Shown: positions 7,979 through 17,700 of the stretch, one piece after another
Layout of the letters: the number at the start of each line of letters is the position of its first letter
Numbering within the stretch: position 1 is the first letter of the stretch
Assembly (NCBI RefSeq): GCF_900114215.1
Contig: NZ_FOSG01000014.1
Location: 1-64,000 of the forward strand
DNA from: Streptomyces mangrovi
GTDB taxonomy: Bacteria > Actinomycetota > Actinomycetes > Streptomycetales > Streptomycetaceae
DNA: 64,000 bases
Direction of reading: 5' to 3'
Position numbers and translations under genes: made by a program
Notes under the pieces: model-generated
Seen by the model: the letters and a program-made list of their open reading frames with translations, nothing else
Databases searched by the model: none
What the model was told of the DNA's origin: nothing

Positions 7979-9181
7979 TCAAGCTGTAGCCGGGGTGGGT
8001 AACTGGTAGAAGGTGCCGTCGCGGAGCATCGCGAAGAGGACGTCGATGCGGCGTCGGGCGAGTGCGATGAGGGCTGCGACGTGGTGTTTGCCCTCGCGGC
8101 GTTTCCGGTCGTAGTAGGCGCGGGACTCAGGCTGGGAGAGCGAGGCGAACGCGGCGAGGTAGAAGGCCCGTTTGAGCTGCTTGTTGCCGCGTCGTGAAGG
8201 ATGTTCGCCGCGGATGGAGGAGCCGGAGCTCCTGGTCACGGGTGCCAGATCGGCGTAGGCGGCGAGGTGGCCGGCGGTGGCGAAGCTACTGCCGTCACCG
8301 ATGTCGATGAGGATGCGGGCCGCGGTCCTGACCCCGATGCCGGGCATCGAGATCAGGACCGGTGAAAGAGGGTGGGCCTCCAGGAGCTCTTCGATCCTTG
8401 CGGCGAGGAGTTTGCGCTGGTCAAGGACGGACGTGAGGGAACTGGCGAGGCTGGGGACGATCAGCGCGGCCGCGTCGGTGCCCGGAACGACGACGGTCTG
8501 TTCGTCGAGTGCGGTGAAGATGCCCTCCACCAGCCGCTCGGCCATCCGCGGTGCCTTCGGCCGTATCAGGGTGACCAGTCGTCGCCTTCCGGCTTTGCGG
8601 ATCTGGGCCGGGGAGCCGAACTGCTCCAGCAGCCTGAGCACGGCCGGGTGTTGGATTCGTGGGCCCAGGACCCGTTCCAGCGACGGATGGATCTGGGTGA
8701 GCAGGCCGCGGAGCCGGTTGGCGATCCGGGTGGACTCGCCCGCCAGGTCGTCGTCGAAGCCTGCGATCATCGCGAGCTCGGCGACCGTCTCGTCAGCGGG
8801 GTCGACCGCCCGCAGGGTGTGGGGCATCGCTCTGGCAGCGTCCGCGATGACGAACGCGTCACGGGCATCGGTCTTGGCCTCACCAGGGTAAAGATCGGCG
8901 ATCCGCCGCATGGTCAGCCCGGGCAGGTAGGCGACCTGGCAGCCCGCACCCCGGGCGACTGCCAGGGGCAGAGCTCCGATGGAAGCCGGCTGGTCGACGA
9001 CCATCAGCACGGTCCCGTGCTTGGCCCGCAGCTTGTCGAACAGTTCCCGCAGCCTCGGCTCGCTGTTGGGCAACGGCTTGTCGAACACCTTCTTCCCAGC
9101 GCGGTTGACGGCGACGGCGTGATGTTCGCCCTTGCCGACATCCAGCCCCAGATAGACGCCGACACCAGATTCATTCGTCAC
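7979..9181 (-). CDS. IS110-family recombinase/transposase
   Basis: A 400-aa recombinase with the N-terminal DEDD RuvC-like domain: D14 (GLDVGKGEHH), D63 at the usual Glu position (MVVDQPAS), D105 and D108 (KTDARDA). The C-terminal Transposase_20 domain has the GIGVRTAARIL helix-hairpin-helix and the Ser-rich SSGSSIRGEHPSRRGN region with the catalytic Ser. Length matches the family (about 400). Start ATG 9181. In related elements the protein uses a bridge RNA to pair target and donor DNA; the substitution of Glu by Asp at position 63 should be compared with homologues. The copy looks intact. Confidence 0.93.
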   Translation of the reverse strand: MTNESGVGVYLGLDVGKGEHHAVAVNRAGKKVFDKPLPNSEPRLRELFDKLRAKHGTVLMVVDQPASIGALPLAVARGAGCQVAYLPGLTMRRIADLYPGEAKTDARDAFVIADAARAMPHTLRAVDPADETVAELAMIAGFDDDLAGESTRIANRLRGLLTQIHPSLERVLGPRIQHPAVLRLLEQFGSPAQIRKAGRRRLVTLIRPKAPRMAERLVEGIFTALDEQTVVVPGTDAAALIVPSLASSLTSVLDQRKLLAARIEELLEAHPLSPVLISMPGIGVRTAARILIDIGDGSSFATAGHLAAYADLAPVTRSSGSSIRGEHPSRRGNKQLKRAFYLAAFASLSQPESRAYYDRKRREGKHHVAALIALARRRIDVLFAMLRDGTFYQLPTPATA

Positions 9182-9405
9182 GACCGTCGCTCCCGCCCTC
9201 GCCTGTTCCCCGGCCTCACCTGCGGCATCAGCGTGCCGGCATCCACGTTAGGTTGAGGGATCGGCGCTCGTGCCTCTAATCAGCGGTCTGCCAATGCCTC
9301 CGACACCGGCGACACCACCTTTTCGATCATCTCGACTGGGGGCTCAAGTCATACCGGGGCCGAAGGCCGGGAGCCTCCTTGCGAGGCCACGAAGAAGGTA
9401 ACGGG
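9182..9405 (-). ncRNA. Candidate bridge-RNA region of the IS110 element
   Basis: The 224-nt non-coding segment immediately upstream of the recombinase start is the only long untranslated part of the element. In characterised IS110-group members the bridge RNA with target- and donor-binding loops is transcribed from exactly this position. I see no open frame here. Loops were not resolved by hand, so this is a positional prediction only. Confidence 0.35.
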
Positions 9406-9873
9406 GGCGAACACACAGGTCCGAGCCCCGTGGACCGGGGCAAGCCGGGTACCAAGGTGCACATCCTGTCCGACCGGTCCGGACTGCCCCTCGTGGTCGG
9501 CATCTCAACTGGCAACACCCACGACAGCCAGGGCCTGAAGCCGATGCTGGCCGGCCTCCACACGAGACACGACCCCGGCCGAGGCCGCGACTGCACCTTC
9601 GGCAAACTCCACGCCGACAAGGCCTACGACAACCCCGACCTGCGCCGATGGCTCCGCGGCAAACGCGTCGCCGTGCGGATCGCCCGCAAGGGCATCGAGT
9701 CCCGTGAGCGGTTGGGGCGCCACCGCTGGGTGATCGAGCGCACCATGGCCTGGCTCACCGGCTACCGCCGCCTGTCACCCCGCTACGAGCGCCATTCCCG
9801 CAACTACCTGGCCTTTCTCGGCCTGACCGCCGCCCTCTGCTGCTACAAGCGACTGATCCGCCTCACCACATAG
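9403..9873 (+). pseudogene. IS5-family transposase, C-terminal part (interrupted)
   Basis: The rest of the DDE transposase: RGKPGTKVHILSDRSGLPL, second Asp in LHADKAYDNPDL, and the closing Glu in WVIERTMAWLTGYRR. It continues the N-terminal part at 7614-7961 in the same frame if the IS110 element is removed. It ends 10 nt before the right IS5 end. An ATG at 9379 lies within IS110 sequence and is not a real start. Confidence 0.88.
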
Positions 9874-9882
9874 GACACGCTC
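9864..9882 (-). repeat. IS5 right inverted repeat
   Basis: Exact reverse complement of 7575-7593; TAA target duplication follows at 9883-9885. Confidence 0.9.
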
Positions 9883-10022
9883 TAAACGAAGGGGATAAAA
9901 ATAAAATATCCACATAATGGGCCGCCGTCCCGGCCTCGCGCGGCCACAGAAGGTAACGGGTCGGCGCATGTATGGTTTGCGTCACAGCGCTTTCGGGGCG
10001 ACCGTGGGCAGGTGACGAGCCC

Positions 10023-10145
10023 GGATCCCTGGTCCGCCGCACCGAACGGGCTCCGGCCCCGCCCCGGCGGGCGTGCCCGTCCGCCCCTCCCGAGCCGCCG
10101 CTGCGCATGATCGACAACCTCGCGCGTTCCCACCGCGGGCACGAG
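10023..10145 (+). pseudogene. Decayed duplicate of the start of the gene at 15715
   Basis: The stretch from about 10023 (CCGCACCGAACGGG) to 10145 closely matches 15639-15815: the upstream GC-rich tract, then a deletion, then PPEPPLRMIDNLARSHRGHE against PPEPLLRMVDNLARFHREHE of the intact gene. The start codon region is lost and the similarity stops after about 25 codons. It is a leftover of a segmental duplication next to the IS cluster. The rest of 9883-10282 (400 nt) holds no recognisable gene; 10260-10290 overlaps the end of the next gene's tail. Confidence 0.6.
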
Positions 10146-10282
10146 TGTCCGGCGAACTGCCTGTGTGGTCGGGAGCGGCTCGGAGGCGGGGAGCCCGTAC
10201 CCGCGCGGCATGCCGATGCACGAAACGTTCAACCCGCCCTTGGGCTGCGCTTCTTTCCGAGAGAGGCGGACGCCCGGCCGGG

Positions 10283-11287
10283 CTACACCCCGACCGGGCG
10301 GGTGGCGGGGCCGCGGAAGGTGGCGCGGTAGCCGGTGGGGGTGACGCCGAGGGTGCGCTGCATGTGCTGGCGCAGCGAGGCGGCCGTGCCGAAGCCGGTG
10401 TCGGCGGCGACCCGGTCGACGGACAGGTCGGTCTCCTCCAGCAGTTGCCGGGCCCGCTCGATGCGCTGCCGGTTCAGCCACTGGACGGCGGTGACGCCCA
10501 CCTCCTCCCTGAAGCGGCGGGTGAAGGTGCGCACGCTCATCGACTCGCGCGCGGCCAGTTCGGCCAGCGTGATGGGCCGGTCCAGGTGCTCCAGCGCCCA
10601 GGCGCGGGCCGCGCCGGTGGAGGAGTGGCGCGGCTCGGCGACGGGCCGGGGGATGTACTGCGCCTGCCCGCCGTCGCGGTGCGGCGGTACGACCGTGCTG
10701 CGGGCCGCCCGGTTGGCGACGGCCGCGCCGTGGTCGCGGCGGATCATGTGCAGGCACAGGTCGATCCCGGCGGCCTCGCCGGCGGAGGTGAGCACGTCAC
10801 CCTCGTCGGTGTGGAGGACGTTGGGGTCCAGCCGTACGGCCGGGTGGAGCCGCCGGAAGTGCTCGGCGGACTTCCAGTGGGTGGTGGCCCGGCGGCCGTC
10901 GAGGAGCCCGGCGGCGGCCAGGACGAAGGCGCCGGTGCAGACCGAGGCGATCCGGGTGCCCGGCCGGATGCGGGCGAGGGCGTCGGCGAGCTGGGCGGGC
11001 AGCCGCCCGCCGGGGTATGTCCCGTCCTCCTCGTGGCTGGCCGGGACGATCACGGTGGCGGCCTCGGCCAGTGCCTGCGGGCCGTGTTCGACGAGGACGG
11101 GGAAGTCGGCGTCGGTGCGGACCGTGCCGGGCTCGGGCGCGCAGGTCACCACCTCGTACAGCGGTGTGCCGGAGGCCGACTCGGCGGCGCGGAACAGCTG
11201 GTGGACCAGGCCCAGTTCCATCGGCAGCACCCCGTGACGGACCAGAACCGCCACCCGGTGCCGCCCAGGGTGTGTGAAGACGTCCAT
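10283..11287 (-). CDS. GlxA-family transcriptional regulator (DJ-1/PfpI + AraC HTH)
   Basis: A 334-aa cytoplasmic regulator. Residues 10-190 form a DJ-1/PfpI-like amidotransferase-type fold with the nucleophile-elbow Cys in SVCTGAFVLA; residues 230-325 form the AraC double HTH (MSVRTFTRRFREEVG, ending GVTPTGYRATF). Family members sense small ligands and often regulate amine, phenolic or transport genes. It is divergent from an MFS transporter gene 71 nt away, whose control is its most likely job. Start ATG 11287. Confidence 0.92.
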   Translation of the reverse strand: MDVFTHPGRHRVAVLVRHGVLPMELGLVHQLFRAAESASGTPLYEVVTCAPEPGTVRTDADFPVLVEHGPQALAEAATVIVPASHEEDGTYPGGRLPAQLADALARIRPGTRIASVCTGAFVLAAAGLLDGRRATTHWKSAEHFRRLHPAVRLDPNVLHTDEGDVLTSAGEAAGIDLCLHMIRRDHGAAVANRAARSTVVPPHRDGGQAQYIPRPVAEPRHSSTGAARAWALEHLDRPITLAELAARESMSVRTFTRRFREEVGVTAVQWLNRQRIERARQLLEETDLSVDRVAADTGFGTAASLRQHMQRTLGVTPTGYRATFRGPATRPVGV

Positions 11288-11358
11288 GGCCAGATTCTTT
11301 CAGATGTCGTCCATCAGGCCACTCGTTGGGCCTGACCGGCTCGAACAGCATCGAGGGC

Positions 11359-12705
11359 ATGACGCACACGATCCGCACCACCGACACCGAGGACGCCCGT
11401 ACCGCCCAGGCCCCGTCCGCCCCCCGGGGACGGCGTGTGCACCGGGCCTGGTGGGTCGCCGCCGTGGCCGCGCCGGCCGTCATGGGCGCGGGCGCCTTCG
11501 CCACCATGCCCGGTCTGCTGGTCGAGCCGCTCCACCGCGATCCGGGCTGGTCGCGCGGCTCCATCGGCCTGGCGCTCTGGGTGAACATGGCGGCCTCCGG
11601 GCTGGTCGCGCCCTTCGCGACCGCGCTCATGGGCCGCTTCGGGCTGCGCCGCGTCGCCGCCGCCGCGCTGGCCGCCGTCGCCGCCGGTGCGCTGCTCACC
11701 ACGGTCATGACCCAGCCCTGGCAACTGGCCCTCTGCTGGGGCCTGCTGGTGGGGCTGGGTTGCGGCTCCGTGGCGATGGGGTTCGCGGCCGTGGTGGTGG
11801 AGCGGTGGTTCACCGCCCGGCGCGGCCTGGTCACCGGCCTGCTGACGGCGGCGAGCGTCTTCGGCCAGTTCGTCTTCATGCCGCTGCTGTCCTGGTCGAT
11901 CGAGCGGTACCAGTGGCGCCCGACCACGGTGACGGTCGCGCTGGTGGCGCTCGCCCTGGTCCCGCTGGCCGGCCTGCTGCTGCGCGACCACCCCGCCGAT
12001 CTCGGCATGCGCCCCTACGGCGCCCGGGAGTACGTCCCGCGCCCGCGGCCGACCCCGGGTGCGGCCCGCCACGCGCTGCGGGTGCTGCGCTCGGCCGCCC
12101 GCACCCGCCCGTTCTGGCTGCTGGCGGGCACCTTCGCCATCTGCGGCGCGTCCACCAACGGGATCATGTGGAGCGGTTTCGTGCCCGCCGCCCACGACCA
12201 CGGGATGCCGCCCACCGTCGCGGCCTCGCTGCTCGCGCTCATCGGGGTCTTCAACGTGGCGGGCACGGTCGTCTCCGGCTGGCTCACCGACCGCCACGAC
12301 CCGCGCCTGCTGCTGGCGCTGTACTACGGGATGCGCGGGGTCTCGCTGCTGCTCCTGCCCTACCTCCTGGGGCCCGAGGCCCACTGGCCGCTGATCGTCT
12401 TCGTGGTCTTCTTCGGACTGCTCGACGTGGCCACCGTCCCTCCGACGATCGCCCTGACGGCCGTCCGCGAGATCTACGGGGAGGGCGGCGGGGCGATCGT
12501 CTTCGGCTGGACGCTCGCCTTCCACCAGCTCGGCGCCGGGGTGATGGCCTTCGCCGGCGGCGCGCTGCGCGACGCGCTCGGCTCCTACGACGCGGCCTGG
12601 ATCGTCTCCGGCGCGCTGTGCGCGGTCGCCGCCGTGCTGGCCCCGGCGATCGGCAAGCCGGGCCGGGCTCCGCGTCCGGTCCGGCGCGCGGGCCCGCGGC
12701 CGTGA
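11359..12705 (+). CDS. MFS transporter (monocarboxylate/OFA-like)
   Basis: A 448-aa inner-membrane protein with about 12 transmembrane helices, a short charged N-terminus, and the MFS loop motif between helices 2 and 3 (GRFGLRRV). The topology and VNMAASGLV/PFATALMG region resemble the MFS_1 monocarboxylate-porter-like branch. ATG 11359 is preferred over 11326 because the extra residues carry no membrane or family sequence. It is divergent from the GlxA-type regulator, so the two probably form a regulator/exporter pair. Substrate unknown. Confidence 0.85.
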   Translation: MTHTIRTTDTEDARTAQAPSAPRGRRVHRAWWVAAVAAPAVMGAGAFATMPGLLVEPLHRDPGWSRGSIGLALWVNMAASGLVAPFATALMGRFGLRRVAAAALAAVAAGALLTTVMTQPWQLALCWGLLVGLGCGSVAMGFAAVVVERWFTARRGLVTGLLTAASVFGQFVFMPLLSWSIERYQWRPTTVTVALVALALVPLAGLLLRDHPADLGMRPYGAREYVPRPRPTPGAARHALRVLRSAARTRPFWLLAGTFAICGASTNGIMWSGFVPAAHDHGMPPTVAASLLALIGVFNVAGTVVSGWLTDRHDPRLLLALYYGMRGVSLLLLPYLLGPEAHWPLIVFVVFFGLLDVATVPPTIALTAVREIYGEGGGAIVFGWTLAFHQLGAGVMAFAGGALRDALGSYDAAWIVSGALCAVAAVLAPAIGKPGRAPRPVRRAGPRP

Positions 12706-12813
12706 GCGCCGGGGCGGGCCGTGGCCCGGGCCGGCCCGCCGGCGGTGCCGTCGTACGGGCCGCCGGCCGGGTACAGGGTGCCGTGCCGTGACCGGGCGGG
12801 GGCGGCGCATCGG

Positions 12814-13422
12814 TCAGGAGGTGTACAGCGACCGCACCCTGGTTACCCGGCCCTCTCCGTCGAAGCTCAGGTCATAGCCGACCAGCGGGAGGACCTCGGA
12901 CGACTGGGCCTTCAGCCGGCTGACGAACTCGGCCTGCGAGTACGAAGAGGCCTTCGAGTCGTCGCCGAGCGGCACCGACAGCAGCACCCGGGCGTCCTCG
13001 GCCATGGGCACCGTGGTGTAGGGGCCCTCGCCCGGAACGACCACCCATGCCTCGTGCGGCTGCGTCATGGCCTCCTTCCGGGCCGGCCGCACCGACAGGT
13101 GGGTCCGTCCGTCGTCGGTCCAGGCGTCCTCGATCTGCACGAACTGCTTGGTGCCCGCCCAGGGAGCCGCCTCGGTCGGCACCGGAGTGCCGTCCGGGGC
13201 CGACCCCGCGCTCGGCACGGTGGTCGGGGCCTCCTCGCCGGCCGGAGCGGAGGGGGCGGCCGAGGCGGAGGGGGTGGGCGAGGCGGAGGGCGTCGCCGGC
13301 GCCGTCGGCTCGGCGGCGGACTTCCGCCCGTCGTCCGCGCCGCCGCAGCCGGTCAGGGCCGCGGCGCCGAACGCGAGGGCGGCGAGGCAGTGCACGGAGG
13401 TCCGGCGGTGTGAGAAACGCAT
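12814..13422 (-). CDS. Putative lipoprotein
   Basis: A 202-aa lipoprotein with lipobox LTGC (Cys at about residue 24), then a Pro/Ser/Thr/Ala-rich linker of about 55 residues typical of surface-tethered Streptomyces proteins, then a globular domain of about 110 residues with no motif I recognise (AWVVVPGEGPYTTVPM, GYDLSFDGEGRVTRVRSLY). The Tyr/Asp/Gly-rich C-terminus resembles that of the membrane protein at 13599, so the two may be related. Start ATG 13422 follows a GGGGGAA ribosome-binding site. It lies downstream of the sigma factor unit on the same strand. Confidence 0.75.
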   Translation of the reverse strand: MRFSHRRTSVHCLAALAFGAAALTGCGGADDGRKSAAEPTAPATPSASPTPSASAAPSAPAGEEAPTTVPSAGSAPDGTPVPTEAAPWAGTKQFVQIEDAWTDDGRTHLSVRPARKEAMTQPHEAWVVVPGEGPYTTVPMAEDARVLLSVPLGDDSKASSYSQAEFVSRLKAQSSEVLPLVGYDLSFDGEGRVTRVRSLYTS

Positions 13423-13598
13423 GGTCAATTCCCCCTGGGGGCAGGTGTGATCCGGATACACGACCTCTACGCGCCACCCCACCCGGAGGGTTGCATCCGG
13501 ATCCTCACTTTCCACCGGCGGCTCCTTCCGGAGCCCTCCGAGGGACCGGGCTCCCCCGCTCGGGGCGGGGGCTCCTGGAACAGGACGGCCCGCCGCGC

Positions 13599-14180
13599 TC
13601 ACCCGTCGAGCCAGAACGCCTCCCGCAGCGACTGCACCCGGCCCGCGCTGTCGTAGTCGATGACGAACACCCACCGGGGCCCGTCGGCCAGCGGTTCCAC
13701 CAGCCGGTCCAGCTCCACGTCCGCGGGCTCACCGCCGGTGAGCCGCCGTGCCTCCACCGGTGTTCTCCCCGGCAGGACCAGCGTGTGGACCACACCGGTG
13801 GGCGCCACGGTTCCCCGGGTGGCCCGGAGCCGCTCGACGGTGACCCGCACCGTGCCGTCCCCTTCCGCCACCGCGCCGTACACGTAGCCCAGTTCGCCGG
13901 CGTACTCCTCGCCCGGCGCGGGCGTGGGCGGCACGAACGGCGAGGCGGTCGGCGTCGGGGGGCCGGCGGGCTCCGCCGGCTCCCGGGGGGCCGAGGCGAG
14001 CGACAGCCCTCCCAGGACCAGCGCCGCGCTCAGCAGCGCGCCGCCGGACACCGCGGCCGCCCGCCTGCGGCGCAGGCGTCGCTCACCGCGTGCCCGGATC
14101 CGCTCCGCGGCCAGCGGCGCCACGTACCGCCGGCCCGACTCGGCGAGATCGGCGAGGTGGTCTTCCAACCGGTCAGCCAT
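13599..14180 (-). CDS. Single-pass membrane partner of the ECF sigma factor (putative anti-sigma)
   Basis: A 193-aa protein: about 43 cytoplasmic residues (MADRLEDHLADLAESGRRY), one membrane segment (SGGALLSAALVLGGLSLA, about 45-62), a Pro/Thr linker and an extracytoplasmic domain ending DYDSAGRVQSLREAFWLDG. The start overlaps the sigma gene stop by 8 nt, so they are translationally coupled. Co-transcription with an ECF sigma factor and one-pass topology fit an anti-sigma role, although a canonical HxxxCxxC zinc motif is absent. Confidence 0.7.
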   Translation of the reverse strand: MADRLEDHLADLAESGRRYVAPLAAERIRARGERRLRRRRAAAVSGGALLSAALVLGGLSLASAPREPAEPAGPPTPTASPFVPPTPAPGEEYAGELGYVYGAVAEGDGTVRVTVERLRATRGTVAPTGVVHTLVLPGRTPVEARRLTGGEPADVELDRLVEPLADGPRWVFVIDYDSAGRVQSLREAFWLDG

Positions 14181-14724
14181 GTCGCACCTCCGAAAACCCG
14201 GTCTTCCGCGGATCCAGCTCGGTGTCGGCCAGCAACCGCGCCAGCGCCGTCCGTCCCCGGCTCAGCCGCGCCTTGACCGTGCCCACGGGGCTTTCGGTCT
14301 CGGCGGCCACCTGGTCGACGGTCAGGTCGCACAGATGGTGGAGCACCACCGCACGCCGCTGCGCCTCGGGTATCCGCCGCAACGCCTGGACCAGCAGCAC
14401 GTGGTGCGGATCCGGCGGCGGCACAGCGGCGGGCGGGCCCTGCCGACGGGCGAAGGCCAGCGCGGTGCGCATCCGCCGCCACCGGCTGACCGCCAGCCGC
14501 CAGGCCACCTTGCGTACCCACGCCTCGGGGGCACTGTCCAGATCCAGCTCACTCCAGCGTTCCCAGGCCCGCACGAAGGCTTCCTGGACCACGTCCTGCG
14601 CCTCGGCGAGATCGCCCGTCATGGCGTACAGCTGGCCGATGAGCCGGCTGACGCTCGAAGCGTAGAAGGCGTCGAACGCGCGCTCCCGCGCGTCCCGGCC
14701 CTGTGGTTCGTCCGCTGGTCGCAT
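14173..14724 (-). CDS. ECF sigma factor (SigE-family, sigma-70 regions 2 and 4)
   Basis: A 183-aa protein with region 2 (FYASSVSRLIGQLYAMTGDLAEAQDVVQEAFVRAW begins near residue 20; only part quoted as DVVQEAFVRAW) and region 4 (RRIPEAQRRAVVLHHL, DLTVDQVAAE, GTVKARLSRGR). This is the layout of Streptomyces SigE-like ECF factors. It is followed by its membrane partner with an 8-nt overlap. A candidate autoregulatory promoter element lies 55 nt upstream and is mirrored in front of the divergent signal peptidase gene. Confidence 0.9.
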   Translation of the reverse strand: MRPADEPQGRDARERAFDAFYASSVSRLIGQLYAMTGDLAEAQDVVQEAFVRAWERWSELDLDSAPEAWVRKVAWRLAVSRWRRMRTALAFARRQGPPAAVPPPDPHHVLLVQALRRIPEAQRRAVVLHHLCDLTVDQVAAETESPVGTVKARLSRGRTALARLLADTELDPRKTGFSEVRHG

Positions 14725-17700
14725 ACCCGCCCATCACGCTGGCCCGTGCCGCCCGGCTCCCTCACGACAGGACGCACCCTAGACGAGCGAGTCCGGTGTC
14801 CCGGGCCGGTGGCCGGGCACGGGGGATTGGACCTGCTCGTCTAGCCTCTACCGGTACCCCGGAGGACGACGGCAGGAGACGCGGTGCGGGACGCGGACGG
14901 GCGGGGAGCCGGACAGAGAGCGAGGCGGTGGACGGCCGGGCGCGCCGCCCTGGTCCTGCTGGTCGTGGGGCTGGGCACGGTGGTGGCGGGCGCCGTCTGG
15001 TTCCGCGCCGGCTACGTGGTCGCCACTCAGTCCGCCGACTCGATGTCGCCGACGTACCGGCAGGGCGAGCGGATCGCCGCCGAGCGGATCGACGGAGACG
15101 AGGTGCGCGCCGGGGATGTGGTCCTCTTCGCCGACCCGCGGTGGTTCCCGAACGGGGAACTGGCGATGAAGCGGGTCGTCGGCACCGGCGGCGACCGGGT
15201 GACGTGCTGCGCCGGAGGCCGGGTGAGCGTCGACGGCGAGCCGCTGTCCGAGCCGTACGTCAAGGACGGCGACCCGGTCGGCGGGAAGGGGCCGAGCTTC
15301 GACGTGACGGTGCCCGAGGGGCGGCTGTTCCTGCTCGGCGACCACCGCGCCAACTCGTACGACTCCCGCTTCCGCCTCTCCGACGGGCGGTCGGGCACGG
15401 TCGCCGCCGACGCCGTGCGCGGCAGGCTCCTGGACGGCGGGAGCACCGCCGAGCCGCTGCTCCCGCTCGCCACCGCGCTGCTCGGGGCGGTGCTCACGCT
15501 GGTCGGAGGGGTCCTCGGCGCCGTCGCGCTGATCCGGCGGCGGGCCGCGGGGTAGGCCACCGCGTACGGGCGCGCACCCGTACACGAGGCGGGTGCGGGC
15601 CGACGGCGAGCCGGGAGCCGGGAGTCCGGGTCCGCTGCGCCGAACGGGCCCCGGCCCCGCCCCGGCGGGCGTGCCCGGCCGGCCCCGCGCGCGGGGCCGG
15701 TACACACTGCCCGCATGCCCGACGACCAGCACGGGGACGGAGCACCGCCCTCCCCTCCCGAGCCGCTGCTGCGCATGGTCGACAACCTCGCGCGGTTCCA
15801 CCGCGAGCACGAGGAGTTCTACGCACAGGCGCCCCTGCGGCAGGCGGCCGGGCTCCAGGCGCACTCGCGGGTGCTGAAGGCGCTCGCCGACCGGTGGAGC
15901 ACGGTCGGCGCCGGCGAGCCGGCGGAGGGCCTGGCGTTCACCGGCGCGGAGGACCTGAACGCCCCCGGGCTCGTCGCCGAGGCCGGCGTCCTCTTCATGG
16001 AGGACGGGGAGGAGCCGACCGAGCTGAAGCGGCTCAGGCGCGACCTCGGCCTGCTCGCCGACGACAGCGAGCAGACCGGCGCCTGGCTGTCGGGCGCCAT
16101 GGAGCGGTCGTGGGAGACGGCCGGGAGCCTGACCACCCATCCGGCGCTCGCCGACCTGGCCGGGGAGCGGCACCGGATCATCGCCGACGACTGGCAGGCC
16201 GCCGGTCTGCTCTCCCTGATCGCGCGGCTGCTGCGCCGGGCCCTGGAACTGCTGGCCCGCGTCGACTTCTCCCCGGCCGCCCTCCGCCTGGACCTGGCCG
16301 GCGGGCGTACGGCGCCCGCCTATCTCTACTCGGCCTCCGAACTGCTCGACCGCGCGGCGGATCTGCTGGCCGAGTCGGCGGCGCTCGTCCACGGCAACGA
16401 GCGCCGCTGGCGGACCTTCCGCGCCCGGGTCCGCGAACTCCTCCCCGAGTAGGTCCGCGCCCGGGCGCGGGGCCGGGCCGGCCAAGAGCGCAGCCCCGGC
16501 CTGGTAGCGGACCACCCCGCCCCCTCAGTCATCCGCCCCGCGTACGCGTACGCGGCGGCACCGGCCGGGGCGGCCGAGGGGGCGCGGGTGCTCCCGGGGG
16601 CGCACGACGGGGCGCACCACGGGACGCCGTAGGACAAGATCCACAATCCGTTCGTAACTTTTCCGCTCACCGGCAGATATGCACGGCGAACGGCGATCTG
16701 CCGTGAGCGGATGAGGGACGAGAGGAGAAGCACGGTGAGGCGGAACCGGACGACGCGCGGGTGCGTGGTGGCGGCGGGGGCGGCCGTGATGGCGGTCGCG
16801 CTGCCGGGTGGTGCCGGGTCGGCGTGGGCCGACGAGACGCACCACGGATCGCACAACGGGCCGACCGTCGCGCTGATCTCAACGGGGCAGATCGACGACC
16901 CGATGGAGGACGTGCTGGAGCACGCCGCGCTCTTCCAGCGGGACCACCACACGGGCTGAGCCCGGATCGGACACCGGCTCCGGGGTGAGGGAGTCGGCCC
17001 TGCACGGCGGGTTCGGACGGAGCCGGGCGGGGTCGTCGCACCGGAGGCGGCGGAGGCCGGGGCACGCACCGCCCCCGGCCTCCCGGCTGTCCGCGGGACC
17101 GGGTGGGACCGGTCCAAGGCAGCCGAGAGCCCGGCGGAAGGCGGCTGTGGGGGCCGCTCTTCCGCCGGGCCGGTGCTTCTCGGGGGCACCGGGCGCCGGG
17201 GCCCGGCGGGCAGGGGGTCCGGTCAGGCGCGGACCTTGGCGCGTTCCACGGCGGCGACACCCGCCGCGGCCAGGCCGATCTGGATGAACAACTCGATCCA
17301 GTCGACACCGCCGGTGTCCGCGACGCCGATGCCGGCCGCGATGAACGTACCGATCAGGGCGGCGACGATACCGACCACGATCGTCCACAGGACACCGATG
17401 CGCTGGCGGCCCGGCAGGACCAGCCGCCCCAGCACACCGACGATGACGCCGATGACGATCGCGGTGATGATGCCGGTTATCTCCATGACTTCACCCTTTC
17501 GGGTCGGTTTCCTCACCTCCTCCTTCCCGATCCCGGCTCGCACACACGAGGACATGTCAAGTTGTCAAAAGCCGGCGGTCCGGACCGGCCCCCACGTCGG
17601 GGAACCGGTCCGGACCGCCGGGCCGCCGCGCCGCGCTCAGGCGCCGATGCCCCGTCCGTCCTCGCGCCAGACGGCGACGACCGACGGCCGGACGACCTTC

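Larger units (their letters stand above)
7962..9405. mobile_element. IS110-family element nested in the IS5 transposase gene
   Basis: Limits are inferred from where the IS5 reading frame breaks and resumes; they are good to about 2 bp. IS110 elements usually lack inverted repeats and long duplications, as here. The transposase is on the minus strand with only about 17 nt between its stop and the element end, while 224 nt of non-coding DNA precede its start. That layout fits the IS110 group whose bridge RNA is encoded in the 5' non-coding end. Confidence 0.8.
7575..9882. mobile_element. IS5-family element split by a nested IS110 element
   Basis: Perfect 19-bp inverted ends (7575-7593 beginning GAGCGTGTCCTATGTGGTG, and 9864-9882) are flanked by TAA at 7572-7574 and 9883-9885, the 3-bp target duplication typical of IS427/IS1031-type IS5 elements. 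Inside, the transposase gene is interrupted after codon 116 by an IS110 element. Without the nested IS the element would be about 860 bp, normal for this group. The intact ends and duplication show a clean insertion that later became a target itself. Confidence 0.9.
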